Shown here in pieces: positions 6,630-11,586 of a DNA stretch of 11,586 bases. Within the stretch, counting starts at the first letter, position 1, and each line of letters begins with the position of its first letter. The stretch comes from Oscillospiraceae bacterium (GTDB lineage Bacteria > Bacillota > Clostridia > Oscillospirales > Ruminococcaceae). A program made the position numbers and the translations under genes. Location: the NCBI GenBank assembly GCA_019416775.1, contig DXWR01000325.1, positions 1 through 11,586 of the forward strand, written 5' to 3'. Under the pieces are notes generated by a model. It did not search any database. It was not told where the DNA came from and saw only the letters and a list, made by a program, of their open reading frames with translations.

Positions 6630-6658
6630 TTGACAAACCGGAGAAAACAAGGTACAAT
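6630..6658 (+). promoter_or_regulatory. rnpB promoter
   Basis: TTGACA (6630-6635), a 17-bp spacer and TACAAT (6653-6658) match the sigma-A consensus closely. The predicted start, 7-8 bases downstream, coincides with the first base of the RNase P RNA P1 helix. High constitutive expression is expected. Confidence 0.9.
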
Positions 6659-6665
6659 ACCAAAA

Positions 6666-7003
6666 GCGAGCGAAGGGTGCGGCAGCGCCAAGGCCTTACA
6701 CGGTACAGCGAGGAAAGTCCGAGCATCACAGGACAGGGTACCTGCTAACGGCAGGCGGAGGCGACTCTAGGGCCAGTGCAACAGAAAGAAACCGCAGCGA
6801 ATGCTGTAAGGATGGAAAGGCGAGGTAAGAGCTCACCGGCGTCCGGGAGACCGGGCGGCCATGTAAACCCTACCCGATGCAACACCGACCGGGATGCTAT
6901 GGTTGGTCCGGCCGTCCCAAAAGGTGGCACAGAGCAGCGGCGGCGACGCCCTGCCAAGATAGATTGCCGCAACAACAGAACTCGGCTTACCGCTTCGGTC
7001 GCG
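6666..7003 (+). ncRNA. rnpB: RNase P RNA, bacterial type A
   Basis: The catalytic RNA of ribonuclease P, which removes 5' leaders from tRNA precursors together with the RnpA protein. The universal core is present: GAGGAAAGTCC (6710-6720) early in the molecule, then AGATAGATTGCC (6957-6968) and ACAGAA (6975-6980) near the 3' end. The ends pair as helix P1: GCGAGCGAAG (6666-6675) with CTTCGGTCGC (6993-7002), one mismatch. The central region contains GGTAAGAGCTCACCGGC and the GTAAACCC segment typical of P RNA. A length of about 338 nt is normal. It is divergent from the holin promoter and followed by a terminator. Confidence 0.96.
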
Positions 7004-7008
7004 TTTTT

Positions 7009-7034
7009 CCGCCCTGTTTGGGGCGGATTTTTTT
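7009..7034 (+). terminator. rnpB intrinsic terminator
   Basis: CCGCCC (7009-7014) pairs with GGGCGG (7021-7026) around TGTTTG, followed by A and seven Ts (7028-7034). It lies 6 bases after the 3' strand of P1. Confidence 0.9.
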
Positions 7035-7370
7035 GCGCCAAAATCGGTCATTTTTCTGGCTAAAATTGGCTTGTTTTGGCTGAAATTCTTTGCTTTTGAT
7101 CAAAATAGAGAAAATTCACCCACTAATTCCTTTCGGATTCCGGAGAAAAGTAAAATTTGTCCGGACAATTTGATCTTATTTGGGCATTTACTTGTTTGAA
7201 ACGAGCAAAACGATCAAAATTGAGCGGAAAAAATCAGTCGTTTCAGTGAAAAATCTGGCGGATTTTTCGTGAATTTTGGGAACAATTTCATTCGTATTGT
7301 CTAATTCGCCCTGTATTTTTTGACATTGTTTACTCTTTTATACAAACTGCACAAATTTCATGGTGAAAGT
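7035..7370. other. AT-rich non-coding gap with small palindromes
   Basis: About 335 bp without a credible gene. Visible structures are a 12-bp palindrome TTGTCCGGACAA (7157-7168); a spaced inverted repeat TGAAACGA (7197-7204) with TCGTTTCA (7238-7245); and a hairpin GAAAAATC-tggcg-GATTTTTC (7248-7268). TTGACA occurs at 7320-7325 but has no well-spaced -10. The stretch could hold extra binding sites for the downstream operon or a small RNA; nothing is recognised. Confidence 0.5.
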
Positions 7371-7425
7371 TTGTTACTGATTTTGACTGATTTTGATTGA
7401 CTGGTGCTCGTTTGCATGGTAAAAT
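7371..7425 (+). promoter_or_regulatory. fru operon promoter with tandem 10-bp operator repeats
   Basis: A sigma-A-type promoter has TTGACT (7397-7402), a 17-bp spacer and TAAAAT (7420-7425), 35 bp before the fruR start. Running into its -35 are three tandem 10-mers at one-helical-turn spacing: TTGTTACTGA (7371-7380), TTTTGACTGA (7381-7390) and TTTTGATTGA (7391-7400). Phased direct repeats at a -35 are typical of DeoR-family operators, so autoregulation by FruR is the likely reading. The promoter is well supported; the operator is inferred. Confidence 0.75.
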
Positions 7426-7459
7426 AAAAGCGATGAAACGGCAAAGAGGTGAAAAAACC

Positions 7460-8230
7460 ATGTTAACCCAGGAACGGCACAGCGAGATCATCAAGATCGT
7501 CAACGAACGCAAATCCGTCTCGGTGGTGGAGTTGGCCCATCTGTTGGACAGCAGCGAATCCACCATCCGCCGGGACTTAAACCTGCTTCACGAACAGGGA
7601 CAGATCAACAAAGTCCACGGCGGCGCCACCAGCATTTTAAACAACTACATCGTCGCCGAGGAAACGGTGGACGAAAAAGCCCAGCGGTGCATTGAGGAAA
7701 AAAGCCGCATCGGGCTGTATGCCGCGGGACTGATCCAACCCGGGGAACTGGCTTTCATCGATGCAGGCACTACCACCTACTGCATGGCCAGCAACCTGGC
7801 AAATCCCGACACGGTGTACGTTACCAACGGCATCAGCCACGCCAAGCTGCTGGGACAGAAAGGCTGCCGGGTGTTTGTTCTGCCGGGAACCCTGCGGGGC
7901 CGCACCGAAGCGATCATTGGCGGAGAAGCCAACGATTACCTCCAGCGGTTCAACTTCACCAAAGGGTTTTTCGGCACCAACGGCATCAGCCTGCAAAACG
8001 GGCTGACCACCCCGGATCTAGACGAAGCCAGAACCAAGTCCGCAGCCATGGCCCGGTGCAAACAGTGCTACGTGCTGGCGGATCCCAGCAAGTTTCAGGT
8101 GGTCACGGCAGTGACCTTCGCCCAGCTGGACGACGCCTGCATCATCACCACCAAGCTGGAAGACAAGCAGTTTAAACTGAAAACCGAAATTGTGGAGGTG
8201 GATCAATATGATTTATACCGTAACCTTTAA
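7460..8230 (+). CDS. fruR: DeoR-family regulator of the fructose operon
   Basis: A 256-residue DeoR/GlpR-type transcription factor. The N-terminal winged helix (about 5-55) has VSVVELAHLLDSSESTIRRDLNLL followed by KVHGGA, the DeoR signature. The C-terminal sugar-phosphate-binding (DeoRC) domain has the phosphate-loop-like FIDAGTTTYCMA, YVTNGISHAKLL, LPGTLRGRTEAIIG and KGFFGTNGIS. Placed first in an operon with 1-phosphofructokinase and a fructose PTS, it most likely represses the operon until fructose-1-phosphate accumulates. ATG 7460 is chosen because AAGAGGTG (7444-7451) precedes it by 8 bases; an upstream TTG at 7397 is part of the -35 element. The 3' end overlaps fruK by 23 bp. Confidence 0.92.
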   Translation: MLTQERHSEIIKIVNERKSVSVVELAHLLDSSESTIRRDLNLLHEQGQINKVHGGATSILNNYIVAEETVDEKAQRCIEEKSRIGLYAAGLIQPGELAFIDAGTTTYCMASNLANPDTVYVTNGISHAKLLGQKGCRVFVLPGTLRGRTEAIIGGEANDYLQRFNFTKGFFGTNGISLQNGLTTPDLDEARTKSAAMARCKQCYVLADPSKFQVVTAVTFAQLDDACIITTKLEDKQFKLKTEIVEVDQYDLYRNL

Positions 8231-9140
8231 CCCCAGTTTGGACTACATCATCCATGTGGAGAATTGGCGGCAGGGTGAAGTGGTCCGCACCAGCCGGGAA
8301 CAGATCTATCCCGGAGGCAAGGGAATCAACGTGGCCATTGTCATGCAGAACCTGGGATTTCCCACCCGAGCCCTGGGATTTTCTGCCGGGTTTACCGGCA
8401 AGGCCCTGGAACAGATGCTGGTCCAGTACGGCTGTGAAAGCAGGCTCATTCCCATCGAAAACGGGTTCACCCGAATCAATGTAAAGCTCAAGTGCCCCAA
8501 CGAGGAGAAGGCCAAGAGGGAAACTGACATCAACGGTCAGGGGCCGGATATCTCCAAGGAGCACATCGACGCACTCTTTGCCCAGTTGGAGGAGATGGGG
8601 CCGGAGGATGTGCTGGTACTGGCGGGAAGCATTCCAAACACCCTTCCCGAAGACATCTACCAGCAGATCATGGCCCAGATGGAGCCCAAAGGCATCCGCA
8701 TTGCGGTGGACGCCACCAAGGATCTTCTGCTCAACGTGCTGCAGTACCACCCCTTCCTAATCAAGCCCAATAACCACGAATTAGGCGAGATGTTTGGGGT
8801 GGAGATTGAAACCGATGAAGATCTGGTGTTCTACGCCAAGAAGCTCCAGGAGCGGGGAGCCAGAAACGTACTGGTTTCCCTGGCGGCCAAAGGTGCGCTG
8901 CTGCTCACCGAAACCGGAGAAATCTATCAGAGCCTGCCCCCGGATGGCAAAGTGAAAAATTCCGTCGGCGCCGGAGACTCTATGGTCAGCGGCTTTTTGG
9001 CCGGTTACCTGAACACCGGGAATTACAAGGAAGCCTTAAAGATGGGCCTCTGCACCGGTTCCGCCACCGCCTTTGAGGATTGGCTGGCCACCAAGGAACA
9101 GGTCCAGGCGGTGTACGACAGGTTTACCTTAACCTGCTAA
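8208..9140 (+). CDS. fruK: 1-phosphofructokinase
   Basis: A 310-residue PfkB/ribokinase-family kinase that phosphorylates fructose-1-phosphate to fructose-1,6-bisphosphate with ATP. It opens with MIYTVTFNPSLDYIIHV, characteristic of the FruK/LacC branch. The substrate-binding glycine motif is PGGKGINVA (36-39). The C-terminal PfkB signature NSVGAGDSMVSGFLAGYL carries the catalytic base D257. Length is normal for the family. ATG 8208 has GGAGGTG (8194-8200) with spacing 7, inside the end of fruR, which indicates translational coupling. Tagatose-6-phosphate kinase (LacC) is the closest alternative, but the IIABC fructose permease downstream favours FruK. Confidence 0.94.
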   Translation: MIYTVTFNPSLDYIIHVENWRQGEVVRTSREQIYPGGKGINVAIVMQNLGFPTRALGFSAGFTGKALEQMLVQYGCESRLIPIENGFTRINVKLKCPNEEKAKRETDINGQGPDISKEHIDALFAQLEEMGPEDVLVLAGSIPNTLPEDIYQQIMAQMEPKGIRIAVDATKDLLLNVLQYHPFLIKPNNHELGEMFGVEIETDEDLVFYAKKLQERGARNVLVSLAAKGALLLTETGEIYQSLPPDGKVKNSVGAGDSMVSGFLAGYLNTGNYKEALKMGLCTGSATAFEDWLATKEQVQAVYDRFTLTC

Positions 9141-9204
9141 AATCCGGACGAAAGGAGCGCTGTCCTCCATAACCGGCAGCAAATAAAGAAAAGGAGTAAG
9201 GATC

Positions 9205-11268
9205 ATGCGTATTATTGACTTGCTGTCCCCAAAAGGCATTGACCTGAATGTCAAGGTCTCCACCAAGGAACAGGCCATTGACAAACTGGTTTCTTTAATG
9301 GATGCAACGGGAAAAATCAGCGACATTGCTGCTTATAAGGCAGCAGTGAAAAAGCGGGAGGAAGAGGGAACCACCGCTATGGGCGAAGGGGTCGCCATTC
9401 CCCACGCCAAAACCAGTGCGGTAAAGGAGCCCGGCCTGGCGGCCATGCTGGTGCCGGAAGGCTGTGACTACGACACCCCCGACGGGGAGCCGGCCAAGCT
9501 GTTCTTCTTAATCGCCGCCCCCAATACCGAGGACAACGTCCACCTGGATGTGTTGGCACAGCTGTCCATCCTGCTGATGGACGATAACTTCCGGCAAAAC
9601 CTGATGGCGGCGAAAACCGTAGATGAATTTTTAAAGGTCATCGACGATGCGGAAACCGCCAAGGACGGAGAAGTGAAGGAAGAGTCCGCCAACGGCTACA
9701 CCGTGCTGGCGGTCACCGCCTGCCCCACCGGCATCGCCCACACCTACATGGCGGCGGAAGCCCTGGAACAGGCCGGCAAGAAGCTGGGGATCTCCATTAA
9801 GGTGGAGACCGACGGCTCCGGCGGTGCAAAGAATGTGCTCACTGCCGATGAAATTGCAGGCGCCAAATGTATCATCCTGGCCACCGACACCAAGGTACCC
9901 ACCGCCCGGTTTGATGGGAAAAAGGTGATCCAGGTGAAGGTTGCCGACGGCATCCACAAATCCGAAGAACTGGTTACCCGGGCTGCGGCAGGTGACGGTG
10001 AAGTGTACCACGAAGCCGGCGGCAGCAAAGCTTCCTCCGAAGAAGAAAAAGGCGGCGTAGGCCACCAGATCTATAAGCACCTGATGAGCGGCGTCAGCCA
10101 TATGCTCCCCTTCGTCATCGGCGGCGGTATCCTCACCGCTCTGGCCTTTTTGGTGGATACCATCTGTGGCTACGGCAGCGTAGGTGCCGACTTCGGTATG
10201 GTGACTCCTCTGGCGGCCTTCTTTAAGACGGTGGGCGGCCTGGCTATGGGCCTGATGGTTCCGGTACTGGCGGGCTACATCGCCTACTCCATCGCCGACC
10301 GTCCCGGTTTGGCGGTAGGTTTCACCGGCGGTTTGATCGCTGCCAACGGCAACGCTTTGGTGGAGTTCACCCACATCGACGAAATGGGCGGCTTCCAAAA
10401 CTTCTTGGGCAACTACCTGTTCAACAACTCCGGCAACACCGTATCCGGCTTCTTAGGCGGTTTGGCCGCCGGTTTCCTGGCTGGCTTTATCGTCCTGGGA
10501 TTGGAAAAGCTCTGCGCCAAGCTGCCCCCCTCTTTGGAAGGCATTAAACCCACCCTGATCTATCCCTTAGTGGGTATCTTCGTCATCAGCGTTTTGATGT
10601 ACTTCATCTTCAACCCCATCATCGGCGTGATCAACACCTGGCTGAGCAATATGCTGCTGGCGATTTCCGGCGCCGGTTTGATGATCCTGCTGGGCTTGAT
10701 TTTGGGTGCTATGATGGCCATCGACATGGGCGGTCCCATCAACAAGGCGGCTTACGTCTTCGGCACCATGTGCCTGGGCATGGCTGCGGACAATGCGGCG
10801 GCTGCCAACGACTACTACATGATCATGGCCGCTATCATGGTGGGCGGCATGGTGCCTCCTGTGGGCATTGCCTTGGCCACCACCTTCTTCCCCAACCGGT
10901 TCACCATCGCGGAACGGAACTCCACCGTTTCCAACTACCTGATGGGCGCTTCCTTCATTACTGAAGGCGCCATTCCCTTCGCGGCATCTGACCCGCTGCA
11001 CGTGATTCCCGCTACCGCAGCAGGCGCCGGCGTGGCCGGTTTACTGTCCACCCTGTTCGGCTGCACCTTGATGGCTCCCCACGGCGGCGTGTTCGTATTC
11101 GCCACAGTAGGCAACCCCTTCATGTACATTGTTGCCTGGCTGGTGGGCAGTGTGGTGACCATGCTGCTGCTGGCTCTGCTGAAAAAGCCCCGTCCGGAAT
11201 ATGCTGCAGAAAAAGCGGCTGCGGACGCCAAAAAAGCGGCTGCCAAAGCTGTTAAGGCTGCAAAGTAA
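9205..11268 (+). CDS. fruA: PTS fructose transporter IIABC
   Basis: A 687-residue fused enzyme II that imports fructose and phosphorylates it to fructose-1-phosphate. The IIA domain (about 1-150) has the phosphohistidine H67 in GEGVAIPHAKT. The IIB domain (about 164-260) has the phosphocysteine C173 in VTACPTGIAHTYMAAEAL, with DGSGGAKN downstream. The multi-spanning IIC domain (about 288-660) has GVSHMLPFVIGGGIL at its start and long hydrophobic helices. A flexible acidic/Ser-rich linker (about 262-285) joins IIB and IIC. The end is an unusual Ala/Lys-rich tail (about 665-687). Start ATG 9205 has AAGGAG 8 bases upstream. The 64-bp gap after fruK shows no clear promoter or terminator, so it is probably co-transcribed. 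Confidence 0.96.
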   Translation: MRIIDLLSPKGIDLNVKVSTKEQAIDKLVSLMDATGKISDIAAYKAAVKKREEEGTTAMGEGVAIPHAKTSAVKEPGLAAMLVPEGCDYDTPDGEPAKLFFLIAAPNTEDNVHLDVLAQLSILLMDDNFRQNLMAAKTVDEFLKVIDDAETAKDGEVKEESANGYTVLAVTACPTGIAHTYMAAEALEQAGKKLGISIKVETDGSGGAKNVLTADEIAGAKCIILATDTKVPTARFDGKKVIQVKVADGIHKSEELVTRAAAGDGEVYHEAGGSKASSEEEKGGVGHQIYKHLMSGVSHMLPFVIGGGILTALAFLVDTICGYGSVGADFGMVTPLAAFFKTVGGLAMGLMVPVLAGYIAYSIADRPGLAVGFTGGLIAANGNALVEFTHIDEMGGFQNFLGNYLFNNSGNTVSGFLGGLAAGFLAGFIVLGLEKLCAKLPPSLEGIKPTLIYPLVGIFVISVLMYFIFNPIIGVINTWLSNMLLAISGAGLMILLGLILGAMMAIDMGGPINKAAYVFGTMCLGMAADNAAAANDYYMIMAAIMVGGMVPPVGIALATTFFPNRFTIAERNSTVSNYLMGASFITEGAIPFAASDPLHVIPATAAGAGVAGLLSTLFGCTLMAPHGGVFVFATVGNPFMYIVAWLVGSVVTMLLLALLKKPRPEYAAEKAAADAKKAAAKAVKAAK

Positions 11269-11327
11269 CTTCATCGCAACCCCTCATCCGAGGCACACCA
11301 TAAAAATCAAAAAGGAGTGGTATTCCC

Positions 11328-11585
11328 ATGAAGCAGTTTAGTTACGTGATCACCGACAAAGAAGGCATCCACGCCCGTCCCGCTGGACTGTTCGTCAAGC
11401 AGGCAGGCAAGTATTCCAGCAAGATCACCATCGCCAAGGGCGAAAAGTCCGGCGACGCCAAGCGGATCTTTTCTGTGATGGGCCTGGGCGCCAAGATGGG
11501 CGAAACGGTCACCATCACCTGCGACGGTCCCGATGAAGCAGACGCCGCTGCCGCCCTGGAAGCCTTCATGAAAGAAAATCTGTAA
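11328..11585 (+). CDS. ptsH: HPr phosphocarrier protein
   Basis: An 85-residue HPr, the phosphoryl carrier between enzyme I and the IIA domains. The active-site histidine is H15 in GIHARPAG, exactly at the canonical position. The second conserved block KSGDAKRIFSVMGLGAKMGE aligns without gaps to the HPr kinase site of Firmicutes, but residue 46 is Arg where Ser46 is phosphorylated in Bacillus. Regulation by HPr kinase/phosphorylase at that position is therefore not possible, although Ser49 is close by. AAAGGAG (11311-11317) precedes ATG 11328. It follows fruA by 59 bp with no visible terminator, so it probably serves the fructose permease from the same transcript. It may be the general HPr or a dedicated second copy. 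The stop ends one base before the window end. Confidence 0.95.
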   Translation: MKQFSYVITDKEGIHARPAGLFVKQAGKYSSKITIAKGEKSGDAKRIFSVMGLGAKMGETVTITCDGPDEADAAAALEAFMKENL

Positions 11586-11586
11586 T

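Noticed and set aside
7195..7212. A catabolite-responsive (cre) element near TTGAAACGAGCAAAACG
   Set aside because: The spacing is off by one base from the cre consensus and symmetry is lacking.
9631..10398. A 255-residue minus-strand open frame inside fruA
   Set aside because: It is opposite the IIB/IIC domains of an unmistakable PTS permease, and its composition is that of a GC-rich antisense frame.

Overview
The window looks like a chromosomal segment of a low-to-mid GC Gram-positive spore-former, most likely a gut Clostridia of the Oscillospiraceae/Ruminococcaceae type. The evidence is strong AGGAGG-type ribosome binding sites, a Gram-positive PTS fructose operon, a type A RNase P RNA, a SleL/YaaH-like GH18-LysM wall hydrolase, a two-component pair with a very short sensor loop, and palindromic intergenic repeats. 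The lineage is inferred from gene style, not from a search.

Layout. 1-141 is non-coding and abuts a 5'-truncated patatin-like lipase (142-900) that has kept its Ser/Asp dyad but lost its oxyanion-hole loop. Directly behind it, on the same strand, lie an OmpR-family response regulator (916-1587) and an intramembrane-sensing histidine kinase (1584-2570). 2571-2937 is a gene-free stretch bounded by inverted copies of one hairpin sequence and ending in an intrinsic terminator. A GH18 glycosidase with four LysM repeats (2938-4965) follows and converges, across a bidirectional terminator (4972-5007), on a minus-strand lysis pair: a phi-LC3-type holin (6050-6355) and a GH25 endolysin with SH3 domains (5020-6057).

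The most notable signal is at the head of that lysis pair. A perfect 16-bp palindrome, containing the Gram-positive LexA box GAAC-GTAC-GTTC, sits inside a sigma-A-type promoter (TTGCCA, 17 bp, TACACT) reading toward the holin. No phage structural, replication or integration genes are visible. This is therefore a candidate SOS-inducible, stand-alone (domesticated or remnant) lysis module.

Downstream and divergent is rnpB (6666-7003) with a near-consensus promoter and terminator. After 360 bp of AT-rich non-coding DNA comes a fructose operon: a DeoR-family regulator (fruR), 1-phosphofructokinase (fruK), a fused IIABC fructose permease (fruA) and an HPr (ptsH). Three helically phased tandem 10-mers run into the -35 of its promoter and are the likely FruR operator. 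Together these genes import fructose as fructose-1-phosphate and phosphorylate it to fructose-1,6-bisphosphate, with the phosphocarrier supplied by the same operon. This HPr keeps His15 but has Arg at the regulatory Ser46 position.
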